A DNA stretch of 64,000 nt from Tamarix chinensis. Its lineage: Eukaryota > Streptophyta > Magnoliopsida > Caryophyllales > Tamaricaceae. This document shows positions 11,166-22,404 of this stretch, piece after piece. Positions within the stretch are counted from its first letter, which is position 1; each line of letters starts with the position of its first letter. The position numbers were made by a program, and so were the translations under genes. The notes beneath the pieces are model-generated. The model was not told the origin of the DNA. It worked only from the letters and a program-made list of their open reading frames with translations, and did not search any database. The stretch is from positions 10,810,455 to 10,874,454 of the forward strand of contig CM060175.1 in NCBI GenBank assembly GCA_030549775.1, in the 5' to 3' direction.

Positions 11166-13199
11166 ATTAGTTTAACCCATCCATTGAGTTAATCCATATA
11201 TGCCAAGACACTGGATTATATCACCCAAAAGTATCACCATAGCATGTTTATTCCAATTTACTCATTAAAATCTTCCAAGGACACTTAATGATATTACCAT
11301 GAATTATGGTTCAATTTATCCATTTAATAGGTTAGTTGATTCATGGAAAAATGTGTGTTTTCATCATCAATGAACCATGTCATAGTATAACATCATGTCT
11401 CAAATCATACCAAGATCTCGAGAAGCAAGTATAACACTATTTGGCTGAGCTAGTTGATCAATTTTGAAAAACAAGTTCATTAGTTTGACTTAGCCGAAAC
11501 CTAGAGTTCCCTATCAAAACTAGTCAACCGGTTTGGAAAAACTAGTTTAAGGCTTTAAGCATAGAAATATTCAATTGGTTTGGCTAACCAATAAACTATT
11601 CTAATGATCAGTTAATTGGTTAGGCACAACACAGTCAATGGGTTCACATAAAGAGCATACCATGGTCACCACAAACAAATCAGTTAAAGGGTTAGGCTAA
11701 CCAATCAACTATTTTATGAACTAGTAGATCGGTTTTTCCAAACCAATCGATTGGTCTGCACACATACCATACTCAAGCATTTCCAAAGATGATTTAAGCT
11801 CTAAAATCCAACCACATCAAATCCATAACATTATTATTGTATAAAATTAGGATTAAGCATGTTCATATACCAAATCATACTGCACTTATAGAGAGTCAAC
11901 AATATATTCCCATGAATTCATATTTTATCAAAATACTTCAATCTTCCAACATGAGTCATCAAAATACTAAAATTACCATGTAATCATGAAAAGATAAGAA
12001 ATTTACAACCTACACGAGCTCACATGCTCATTCATTCCACATTTTAAACGCAAGAATGGATTATTTGCAAGCTTAGAAAAATCACACTAAATGAAAAAAC
12101 CTTAGCCAAAAAATCACAACTCATGATAATATTAAAGAAATGATTAATTAGTAGAAAATATTTCTTAAAAATCTCAAAAACCAAAACAACATGAATATGA
12201 GAAAAGAAAATAAGATAATACCACTTATAAGAAAATTAGTTGAACACCTCAGCCTTTTCCCAAATCTAACCCTATCTTTCTTAAATTTTAAACAAGAAGA
12301 AGTTAGAGGAAGGATTAGAAGAGTTGAAACTAATCAAGAACACAGATATGAAAGGAAGAAGAGTGGAACTTAAGTATAGGAGAACTCAGAGTATTTTTGT
12401 AGCTCAAAGGAAGTGAAGGAGAAATAGGGTTAAGGTTATTTATAAACAATAAAATTGGTTAGGAAAAGAAGGGAATAGGTGCAAAAAATCGAATCACTAA
12501 TTATCCCACTCGAATTTGGACCATACCGAATGGATTTATCAAGAAATGACTTACTTCCTTCTCAGGGATCAAATGGTGTATCTTGGAAAATGCAAGTCAT
12601 TTTTTTTTCAAAACGGTGTCGAACGCAAGAAGGTGGAAAAGGTAAAATTCATGGGAAACAAATTTCCCAGGAATACAGTGATTATCTGGAATGAATCATC
12701 CATCCAGGCCTACATAGAAGAGAAAGGAAGAAAAAGGCAAGGGGATAAGGTCATCCTCCCCCTTTTTGTCAATTTAAACCATTAAATTCGTTTGAGGCAA
12801 AGATAAAACTGGGATAAATGGTTAAATAGTGAAACATTCTCAAAAAATAAATCAGAGTTGGAATACCAAAGTTCCAAATTGTTAGAAGAATTTTCCTAGA
12901 GAAATTATGATAAAAAAATCACACATCTCGACAAACTGTTCGATTGATTTTCCAAACTAGTCGATAGGTTTCCTGAAACTAAAACTTAATGCTGAAAATG
13001 ATAAACTAATCATTAGTTCATAAAACCAGTTAACTAATATGCCAAAAAAATTTACTTATTTTCTCAATTTTCAAAATTTTCCAATTCCTCTTTAAATCAA
13101 ATCCAAAACACATTTTTAAATCACGATCAAACATCATCCAAACTCCATTAAGCAAAAGAATTTTACACTTCATGGATTTTAAATTTATGGGGTGTTACA
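11166..13199 (-). mobile_element. Long LTR in reverse orientation, truncated
   Basis: On the minus strand it begins TGTAACACCCCATAAATTT at 13,199, the usual opening of these long LTRs. It has a TATA-like ATTTATAAACA near 12,435-12,446. It also carries several ATCGACTAGTTT / CCAATCGATTGGT modules (12,935-13,060 and 11,440-11,760) like those in family Y. No matching TGTTACA end is seen at its far (left) side, where family-X sequence abuts directly. Frames at 12,191-12,785 lie inside this non-coding LTR and look fortuitous. It may be a family-Y relative. Confidence 0.5.
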
Positions 13200-13560
13200 T
13201 GCATGCCCATCAAACATGCTACAACCTTTTGTAAATAAATAAGAGATATAAAATTTCCTATCATATGATAGGACACACTTGTGTCAATTATCCAATCCTT
13301 ATAAGTCCATTTATTACTTATACCATAGGAATTAATGTTGAGCATGTTGAGTAGTGTGTATCACTTATCAATGTTCAACCCATTAATTTCCACTAGATTA
13401 GCCATAGTCACCATAATTTTTGTTGAATCATCAATCTTCTTGTTCGCCCCATTGTCTTCCATTTACATAATGGGTTTCTAAAATTACATTCAATATTTGT
13501 CTATGGCATGTTATGATGCCATAAAAAGAATATTTGGAGAAAAGATGAATTATTCTCTTT
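13200..13560 (-). pseudogene. Ty1/copia protease fragment
   Basis: The minus frame 13,345-13,163 encodes DWIIDTSVSYHMIGN, clearly the copia aspartic-protease segment WIIDSGA..HMTGN with the catalytic DSGA altered to DTSV. It follows a short methionine-started stretch near 13,460 (MEDNGANKKIDDSTK) that may be the start of gag. Further upstream, near 13,509-13,520, is a TGGCATCATAAC-like primer-binding site. The gap between gag start and protease is far too short for intact gag. The fragment stops at 13,200, exactly where the inverted LTR (ending 13,199) begins, so that insertion probably cut it. Confidence 0.65.
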
Positions 13561-13920
13561 ATTTCATTGAGCTATATACCCTTATAGATATATACAAAGA
13601 TGATGAAATATTACTTTCCAAAATATTACTCCCCAAATTACGGATCTAAATCTATCCCAATAATACTAATTGCTACTAATTTGATACTCTTCCAAATTAA
13701 AAAGTATTTTAAAGATAAAATATTATTAATATAAAACCAATAAACTATCAATGTACATAATGATACTAATTTAACTTAGCAAATATATTTATCTTACTTG
13801 ATAAGTATAATCTTTCATATGTTAGAATATTTGGATATTTATTTTGCATGTATTATAATATTTAGTTTCATATAGTAGTATCTTTAAGATATATTTATTA
13901 TAATGTACTTGCATTGTTAT
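13561..13920. other. AT-rich non-coding stretch, probably copia LTR remains
   Basis: This lies upstream (minus sense) of the copia fragment. A TATA-like and AATAAA-containing run near 13,555-13,600 fits an LTR 3' part. No ends or TSD could be fixed. Confidence 0.3.
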
Positions 13921-14150
13921 AATGCTACTACAATCACCTCTATTACTACTATTATAGCTGCTACCACTACTATTTTCGTTATTCCTCCTTCTCTTGTTAC
14001 TCTTGTTGCTGCTACTATTACTCTTTGCTGCTACTGATGCCACTACTACAACTGCTACTACTACTACTTCTACTCCTATTACTCTTACTGCTACTGATGC
14101 TACTACTATTGTTGCTGCTACAACTACTTCTGTTACCGCTACATCAACCA
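13920..14150. repeat. Degenerate CTA/CTG trinucleotide repeat
   Basis: It is built of ctactactat, gctgctact, actactactt and similar units, with an imperfect higher-order duplication (ctgctactgatgc at 14,028 and 14,089). It opens a Val/Ala/Ser-rich frame on the minus strand that has the composition expected of translated microsatellite and is not a gene. Confidence 0.8.
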
Positions 14151-15639
14151 TAGTTAATCAAAAATAACTTTTTAGTTTGATAAACTAAAAAATAATTTAT
14201 AAAATATAATCAATTTTTATACTTCCTCCATCCCACAAAACTGGTCATATATTTTGTAATACCCATTCTAAATTTCTTTGAATTGTATTTAAAATTATAT
14301 TGATATAAAATAAATGAGTTTTGGTTTTGGAAAGGGCTTGAAATTTTAATAAGATTGTGAATTTCAAGTGCACCGATCGACTAGTTTGCCTAACTAATTG
14401 ACTGGTACACTCAAAAAGTGGTAATTTTATTTTTCGATAAAATAATCGATTGGTTTGCTCAAACTGATCGATTGGTTATCTTGCAATTTTAGAACCTTTT
14501 TTTTTATATTCAAATTTCTTTTCGATGTTTATAAAAACTTCTAATTATAATCTGTATGTGCTAATAAGAATATTTTGGTGTTTTGGGATTATTTTTACAT
14601 TATTTAGATCACTCTATGATTTTTATTTAGCTAAATTTTCCTAAAAGCACTTTTTGAAGCATATCTTACCTACCAAACCTTTGCCATGTCTCTTCTTAGT
14701 CACATCTTACCTCACTTACCTCAACTTGTGATCTCCTTACACTTTGGGTTGCTCACAACTAACCTAAGTTAGACTTCCTTTTCTCCCACTTGTATGTTGA
14801 CCACAATTCCTTCCTATAAACCTCATTTCTAATTCAATTCACTCCCTATCATCTATATTTTATAATTCTCTCCCTTTTCCCTTGTGAAAATTTTCTAAGT
14901 GTTGAGCATTCTCCACTTTACTCTCTTTTCTTCTCTATTGGGAAAAACATATGCTTTCCTCTTGTTTCGTATTACTTGGTAATAATTAATGTCTCTTTTT
15001 TTCTTCTCCTAATCTTAGCTTTAGCTCTATCTTGTTTCTATTAAGCAAGGACAGGTTCAAGTTTTGAGAAAGGTTGAATACCTTGGGTTTTTAGTGTTGG
15101 GTTGCAATTATAAGAAAATATTGTACTCTTATCATTTTTCTTCTCTCTCTCCTTCTGATTTTGTTTTTTCATTAAGTTTTGAAGATGAGTTTTAATGGTT
15201 TTGAATCTTGATTCTCTTAGGAATCAAAGTCCTAGTAGATACTCAGCAAGTTAGGAGTATTTTGTGCTAGAAGAATTACTTGAAAGTAAGAAATTTTTAT
15301 CTTTAATATGAGTAAGGTATTTTGTTACTTATTATGGCTCCATATTCTTGGTGTTTTTGTGTTGAGCATGAGTTATTTTATTCTAGGAATAGAGCATATG
15401 GTAGAGTTTTCTTCTTGAAATTTAAGCATGTTTTGGGATCCCTGATATTATACATGATTTTAGTAGTTTTAGCATGACTTTATTTAATGCCAATATTACC
15501 ATGTATCAATGTGATTCTATGTGTGCAACATGTCTTTTTATGTTTTTTATGACATAGAAGTATGCTAGGATTAATATGGTAAGTTGGGCAAAGTTTTGGT
15601 ATGTAGATCATAGGTATGGGTGAGGTTTTACCCAGACCA

Positions 15640-15975
15640 TTCGATCAATTTTTTGGACCCATTGACTAGTTGTGTGAAAAGTCACTCATTTTGGGGAGTT
15701 TGATCGCTCGGTTGCGAGATCATTCGATTGGTTCGATGAACCAATCGACCGGTTCCTATAAATAGTTGATTGAGATGCCAAATCCATCGACTGGTTTCCA
15801 TGTAACTAGAATAGTTTGGTTTTTGTTTAAACCCATAGACTGATTTCCTATAAATGGTCAATCTTTGGGACCAACCAATTGACTAGTTCACTAGTTTGTT
15901 TTTCTGTACAGGCCTAGTATGACCAGACCCGTCGACTAGTCTGAAGGACCAGTTGACTAGCTGACCAATTTTCAC
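15640..15975 (+). repeat. Cluster of GATTGGTT/AACCAATCGAC modules
   Basis: About eight degenerate copies of a palindrome-prone motif (for example attcgattggttcgatgaac followed by caatcgaccggtt at 15,723-15,755). Spacing is 25-45 bp. The same cluster appears at 35,580-35,830 in the sister LTR and, reversed, at 11,440-11,760. The function is unknown. Confidence 0.7.
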
Positions 15976-16499
15976 CATATTTACTTATTAATTAATATCC
16001 TTTTGTTGGGCCTTCTATATTAATGCTTTCATGCAATTTGAATATTTTAATCATAATTACAACCATGCTTACCTTAAAATTAATATAAATCAAAATGATG
16101 CTAATTGGGCCTTGATTTGGTTAAGTTTAATGTCGTCTCTAAACACCCAATTGGTGGATTATATGCCTTGTAATGTATTTGGTGTCATCACTTGGAAACA
16201 CCCAATTTGGACAATAATGAAATTAATTTGTGATTTGTGATATCACTTAGTAATTAATAGATAGTGGATTAAGATTTTATTTGATATATTTTCTCCAACT
16301 CTCAGGGTCGCTAGTTGGGAGTTAATTGTGTTTGTTATGTTTTCACTTAGTACCTATTTCTTTTACTACCAGGTTGCAATCAGTAGGGGGTATACACATA
16401 TATTTGAGGTATAGGATTATATTATGATAGGCCAATATGGCATCAGCGTCTAGTTTGGGTGGGTGACGTATCGCAGTACAAGCCCCCAGGAACTTCGTA

Positions 16500-16765
16500 A
16501 TATCCATTGATTAAGTGGGTGTAGTATTCCAAATTTTTGCCCTCACGGCAGAGGCATTCAAGATGTGGTAGGTGAGGTTTCCCAATACAAGCCCCCTTAA
16601 TGTACTTCAACCACGTGTGGTAGGTGTGGTATCCTATGGTGTGTTAACCCTCACAGTAGTTACACTCAATGTATGGTGGGTGTGGTATCCCCGTAGAAAA
16701 TCCCATTCAATGTATCATGTTCCCATGTGATGGGTGTGGTATCCCATTGTGTGTGTGTGTGTGCT
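16500..16765 (+). repeat. Minisatellite with GGTGTGGTATCCC core
   Basis: Four to five units of roughly 60-75 bp. Each contains a form of 'ggtgggtgtggtatccc' and a partner such as 'agcccccttaatgtactt' or 'ccctcacagtagttacactc'. The sister LTR carries the same array at 36,360-36,600, so it is an original part of this LTR family. Confidence 0.75.
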
Positions 16766-17819
16766 GCCATGACTTTTTTTCATAGTGGAGAACTAGGTGT
16801 GGTCAAATGGATTATCTTAATAATTAAAAATTATGTGATCACTAAAGGAAGATTTATAATACGGTTTATATTATATGGTTATGATGCATTTACTATATTA
16901 TGATTCTTCCATGATCTCCAAGCAAGAATGCCTTGTTATATCACTACCATGAGCCTGAGTGTTATTTTATGTTAGTATGTGTATTTCTATGCTACTATGT
17001 GACTTCAATGTGCTGCATGAGCCATTACTGTGTATTAGGTAGTTTGTTTTACTAGTACTTCATCGTACTGATACTACATTTGTGTGGTTACCGTGATAAT
17101 TCAACTTCTGGTCTAGTGAGAAGGAGACGATTTGCAGGGATATGATTTTTAGCTAGAGCATGTTGAGGATGATACTGTGGGCCAACAGTTGGCCATTGTT
17201 TAGAGATTTGAGAGTTACTTTCTGCATAGTTAAGATTAGGCTATTAGATGTACTTTTTCCCACTACTAGGATATTTTTGGTTATTTTCTGTTGTTTAAAC
17301 TCATGGCTTTGATTTCTGTATTCAAATTAGTAAACTCTCTCTCTCTCTTATCTATAATACCATTTTAGCCATTATTATTGTAGAATTATATGATTGTTAG
17401 TGAGCATGCATTCTTACATGATTATTCTGTTTTGCCTTAAATCAGGCATGAGATAGGTAATGACCACACTTCTCTTATGGTTGACATGGTGGTAACATTT
17501 CTCGGTTTTGCTTTTCCGCATTGTCTTCAAAATAAATTTTTATGGTTAAAAAATTAGGGATGTTACATATTCTATTTTCAAATATATTGAGAAATATGAT
17601 TTAGTGTTATTCAAAAAGTATATATATACATGTTTTTTTCATTTTTTATCCTTACTATAACTGCTTTAGTTAGCAAGTTAATTATATCAAATAATGTAAC
17701 AAATAAGGATGTATTAGAAAATGAATACATTAATTTCACTATGTACGATGGAATATGATTATAATTTGGGTCAAACAAAAAATTGAATCTATGGCCATTT
17801 TTATAAGATGGAGGAGGTA

Positions 17820-18422
17820 ATTTTTATTGATTCTAACTAAGAAAAAAGTTCAATTTTCTATTGATGTTAGTTTCATTTTATATTTTCAACTAATTTGATA
17901 GTTTTATTGAATTCTTTATAAACTCAACAAGTTTTTGAGCTTTTAGCTCTAATTATAAAATTTCAACTAATAATTATCTTTTCAACATATTGGAATTCAA
18001 GATAGCTTATCAACTTTTACTCAGACAAAGGCTGATATTTAATCAATACTATCTTTAGAGATTGTGTGGTTGGAAGTAAGTAGAGAAAGTAGTACTAAAC
18101 TAAAAGTGGGAAAAAGTGTATTGTATAGTGTGAAGTAATCTAGCTTCCATTTGTTTGTACCTACTTATAAAAAGTAATTATCCAAGATAACTACTTCTTT
18201 TAGAAAATTTTTAGCTTAATTTTTTTAAAATAAGTAGTTATTTTAGATAACTACTTTTAATGATTAGCTCCAAGCAAGCACATAATATCTATTCTTTTTC
18301 TAAGGAAGTCATTCACTCACCAACCCCCAAGTGTTGTTTCCTTAGTTCCTAATTACACATTAGCCCTCAAATTTTATAATGTAAGATAAAGAAAAATAAC
18401 TTGATTTATTATTAAAGAATGA
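17820..18422. other. AT-rich spacer with a small Tourist-like MITE
   Basis: No gene is visible. About 18,143-18,282 has inverted ends (ccatttgtttgtacctactt at the left; agctccaagcaagcaca at the right, whose reverse complement has the same TTGCTTGG-like core). The interior is rich in aagtagttat / ataactactt. This is the same sequence style as the ends of 37,753-40,088. The exact ends and TSD are uncertain. Confidence 0.4.
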
Positions 18423-19079
18423 TACTCCCTTGATGTCTCAAATTTTGTGAACAAACTTTGACCATTAAATTTTCTTAGAGTATACTTCATTATAATTTAA
18501 AAGGGTGATAAAATATAAAATTATTAAGGTTGACTTAAATGCCCCTCAAATTTTCCTCCTCACCTACTCTCATTTCTCCTTTAATCTTCAACTCAATCTT
18601 CATCCAAAGTTTCCACAATTTCAAAACTTATCACTCAAATAAGAAATAAATAATCTATATATTGATGAAGATGAACTCAAAGAATTTTTGGTGCATAATT
18701 TTTTATTGATGCAAAATTATAACATACGAGCCAATGACCCATAGTTCATGCCAACTTACATGCCAATTACCCATACATCTAGCTTACATATGATTCATTC
18801 ACCCAAAAAGAGCTAAGAGTGACTATTCACCCACCTATTAAAGACCTTGAGTTATGGGTCATCTACTTGTCACCTTCCATAGTTACATGCCATCCACCAA
18901 TCAATAGGCTAGGGTTACGAGCCATCAACCCGAAATATCACTAGTGAAATAAATTTTTGTTTGAGATATATTTTTGATGAATTATGGATTTATCATGTTA
19001 ATTGTAGAATTAGAATCCAATTAATACTAGTTGGAGTGGATTGTTCATTATGGAGAATATTTTTAATGATTGTGAGTCG

Positions 19080-19870
19080 TTGATTCAATATATTAGAGAA
19101 ACGGGGATAACACCCAATATGTTTTCTCTATCTAGTGATCAAAGATTGGTAGGTTTGGTTATGCTGTGAGAGAATCAATGAATATAGAAGACAACCTATG
19201 GTAGATTCGAATAGTGCTCAATTGATCAAGTCAAAAAATTATAGCTGTAAATTTAGGATACATGGAAGATAATATACTTATGATGGTTGGACATTGGTGG
19301 TTAAATATGGTGTGCACAATCACATATTTGTAAAATATTCACAAGGATGTTCATTTGCTTTTCAATTATCCTCAAAAGAGTGTAGGATAGTAGAAGAACT
19401 AATCCTAATGAATGCCAACATAAGGAAGATTATAGATAAACTATAATGTGGTGACAAGGATAATGCTACAACACTTAGGTTAATCTACAATGATACATAA
19501 GTTCAAGATGCATAGCTTGGCCATACTTATATTAATGAAACAACTATTCCACTTGATAGAAACCAATGAATATCGGTCAATGAATAATAGCTTATGAACT
19601 CTTATGTGGTTAGTGATATTATTTTAGCGCACCTAGACTCTGTTACTTTGTTTCATGCATTTCCATATGTCATTTTTTTGGATTGGACATACAAAACCAA
19701 TAGGTACATCATTCCCTTTATAGAGTTTGTTAATTTTGTTTCTATTGGTAAGAATTTTACCATTGTATTAGCGTTCATCGGAAGAGAAAAGGAAGATAAC
19801 TACAAATGGGTTCTTGATAAGGTGAAGAGGATGATGGAGCCGCATGAAAAAAAAATGTTATGATCATCGG
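19080..19870 (+). pseudogene. MULE transposase, N-terminal and DDE part
   Basis: Segments in order: a zinc-binding-like stretch with WTLVVKYGVHNH (about 19,285-19,320), then LILMNANIRKI. The DDE start follows in the open frame 19,594-19,860, which reads LFHAFPYVIFLDWTYKTNRY and later VLAFIGREKEDNYKWVLD. These match the MULE/FAR1-like transposase domain (FPxVLLMDxTYKTNRY; FAFLxxExxDNYxWAL), including the first catalytic Asp. Stops occur upstream (for example near 19,443). The frame ends where the family-X LTR begins. It cannot encode a working enzyme. Confidence 0.85.
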
Positions 19871-19894
19871 TAGGAAATTATCACTAAAAAAATT

Positions 19895-21455
19895 TATAAA
19901 ACCCTAAAAATTTAAGGCATTAAAATTTTTATTTTAAAGATTTAATTGTGTAAGCCAAAACACAAAATGTAGAGGTGTCACACCATATCTAACATAGAAG
20001 TGACACTCCATATACCTAGTTTATGTCAGGTGCAAGAAAAAAGTAACCTCAATCCTAGGAATTAGGTATGGGAAGAACTTGATTCCAAATTGATACATTA
20101 TATAAAATAGAGAGAAGGGAACAAGTATAATGAAAATAGAGGACTAAGAGTCTATAGAGAAATTGAGATATCCAGATAACCATATATATACCAATTTGAT
20201 TCTACACTCAATGAAGGAAAGCACATTATGAGTAGTAATCCACAATCACCTACAAAACAAGGTGAAATATACTTGCGGTAATGAGCAGTATCCATAAAAA
20301 TAATAATTAGTATGCTACATATTGAGTAAGGTAACAATATAAGTATAACAAGGTTATGCAAGGCCATCATGTCACATGAAGGGATAAACACAAATATAAA
20401 TTAATGCAAGATGATGCAAAGTAAGAATTGATTTCACAAATCATTATTAAGTATAATCATAATAAATACTTTTATTTAAGATAAGCTCATAGACCCCACT
20501 ATTATTAATCTGATGGAACACATTGAAGTACCTCTTAAAGCATAACACACTAGAGCCACTATTATCGTTTGGTAGAATGGACCTAACATATAATAGGGCA
20601 ACATGCTCCTAACCACTATTATTAAATATATGGAATGATCTAAAACACTTCTCAGGTAAAAATACATATGAGTTACTATTATCTTTTAGTGAAACAGACA
20701 CAACACTTCGGTCTTAATTCACGTAATCTTTCACTTTAAGTATTTAATGTCTTATCCGTTGTTAAATTTTTCAAGATCATATTATTATTTATGTTGAGAT
20801 AAAGGACTCAAATATTATTAATCCAGTGGAATGGACTAATGCATCTCTTAGGAAAGAACACTCCCAAGCCACTAGTATCGTCCGATAGAACGAACACACA
20901 ACACCTTGCCCCTAGCTCATATGATCTTTCACTTTAAGTGCTCAGTGTCTTATTCATGGTGGTATATCTAAATATCATAATACATAGACACACTAAGGTA
21001 TGCAATTAACATAATCCATCTTAACATAATCATTCAAAACACATAAAATACAACCACATGAATATCGATACATTCCTTAAAGAAAGGGCCATATTTCCCC
21101 GAAGAAGCCCTAACTTTACAAGTAAAGCATAACTTCTTTCCTGGTACACAATTTATCACCAAATTTAACATCATTCCTTTAACTCTTATCATTGAGAACA
21201 TATCAAAAATAAAGATCTCACTCCAATTCTTAAACATGCGATAATAACTTGTCTCTAGGATTCCCATTCATAAATCCCTACAAACCCTAATTTGACAAAT
21301 TAAGCCTAAATTTTTCCATAAAACTCATATAACCAAAAAATAATAATACACATTACTAAAATTAAAATACTAAAAGCATATCAAAAAATAAAGTTCTAAC
21401 TCCTATATTTTACAAATGTGATAATGAGCCACCTCTAGGGTTACTATTCTTATTA
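19895..21455 (-). mobile_element. Family-X LTR, reverse orientation, in MULE transposase
   Basis: The left end (19,895: TATAAAACCCTAAAAATTTA..AAAATTTTTATTTTA) is the reverse complement of the family-X 3' end at 25,030-25,068. Near-palindrome modules occur reversed at 20,494-20,690 and 20,820-20,900 (for example ccactattattaa). Two reversed tails of the TAATCATTTAAAG box are present (ctttcactttaag at 20,729 and 20,929). It separates two halves of the MULE transposase. The right boundary is estimated from where transposase similarity resumes (YENELLLMK near 21,510). Shorter than its relatives, so probably internally deleted. No clean TSD. Confidence 0.65.
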
Positions 21456-22404
21456 GGGGAAAGTGTTATGTATGGGTGGAGGAAGATTGTACAGTTAACT
21501 ACAATGATAACATATGAGAACGAGCTTTTATTAATGAAATAAAAATTGAGGTACATTTCCACATCTTATACAATATGTCTATGAGACTTGGTTCAATCCT
21601 TATAAGGAAATGTTTATTTTTGTCTCGGTTGACAAGATTCTTCACTTTGTCACTCATACAACCAACCTATACAACTTAATCTTTTATGAATATATGTTTC
21701 CATTTAATGTATTACAAAATAGATATTAGATATATTTCAAAAAATAATTATAGGTGGAAAGTGACAATGCCAAGCTAAAGAGATTTATAACAGCATCTCA
21801 AATGAGATTCGACACATTATGGACAAAAATTGACACATTAATTTGGTTCTAAGTAAAAAAACTAAAGAAATATTTGGAGAACTCATGGGTTATTATTTTG
21901 CATTACTCTACATGCCATACTTTTTAGTGATCTTACATATGTTTTATGTCGTAGAGCATTGGACCTGATTGAGGAGGAGAGGAAGATATTTGATGAGGTT
22001 GGTGATCATCCTTTATGGTGTGGGTGCTAATTCTAGCTAACACACATAATTCCACGTGCACACAATATATTCTAATATAAATGCAATTAGCAACCTATTC
22101 TTGATTTAGAAATAAATAAATTCTAGAATACTTTTAGTTTCACCATACTAATTGAAAAAGGTTTATGTTCAAGGATCTGGTTATTGAGTATGAAATATGA
22201 CCCTTTGTGTTTAACATCATGCCTAAAGTGAAAATGATGTTTGATCATTTGCCATCATGTCTACAATAATATTCAAATCTGATCAATGAGATTCGTGAAC
22301 TCGCAATGACAAGCATGGTTGAGTACACTCATCACACTTATTCGGGTTCATCTAAGAGAAAAGGTCGAGGACATATCCATCCTTTCCTTGGTATAGGGTA
22401 CTTT
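21456..22404 (+). pseudogene. MULE transposase, C-terminal part
   Basis: Resumes with VQLTTMITYENELLLMK (about 21,490), ETWFNPYKEMF, DKILHFVTHTTN (about 21,635). A probable intron follows (ends ataattatag at 21,752), then VESDNAKLKRFITASQ. That is the conserved MULE segment ..NTTTNRVESxHAxLK. After further broken frames comes FNIMPKVKMMFDHLPSC (about 22,208) and a basic GSSKRKGRGH linker (about 22,335). The linker typically leads into the OTU region. The LTR at 22,405 cuts the frame just after HPFLG.G. The His-containing C..WH segment expected between the two halves is missing. Confidence 0.8.

Larger units (their letters stand above)
14255..17567 (+). mobile_element. Family-Y long solo LTR inside the MITE
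   Basis: It starts TGTAATACCC and ends GGATGTTACA, so the termini are TGTAA/TTACA inverted. The flanking pentamers are tattt (14,250-14,254) and tattc (17,568-17,572), a near-perfect TSD. It is about 3.3 kb with no coding sequence and no adjoining primer-binding site, so it is a solo LTR. It is collinear with 33,777-37,416, with shared promoter-like leader, repeated ATCGACTGGTT-type modules and a GGTGTGGTATCCC minisatellite. Long LTRs with these termini are common in Tekay/Del-type chromoviruses; that lineage is an inference. Confidence 0.75.
14222..17817. mobile_element. Stowaway-like MITE split by a long LTR
   Basis: The left end CTTCCTCCATCCCACAAAA (from 14,222) and the reverse complement of the right end, CTCCTCCATCTTATAAAAA (ending 17,817), match as terminal inverted repeats of about 30 bp. 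Both are flanked by TA (14,220-14,221 and 17,818-17,819), the Tc1/mariner target duplication. CTCCCTCC-type ends are typical of plant Stowaway MITEs. Removing the inserted LTR (14,255-17,567) leaves a MITE of about 0.28 kb. Ends and TA are seen in the sequence. The superfamily call is from the motif. Confidence 0.75.

Noticed and set aside
12191..12785. Three open frames of 60-89 codons
   Set aside because: They lie inside a reversed long LTR, lack codon pattern or homology, and two overlap each other in different frames.
13822..14151. 109-codon minus frame rich in Val, Ala and Ser
   Set aside because: It is translated trinucleotide microsatellite.
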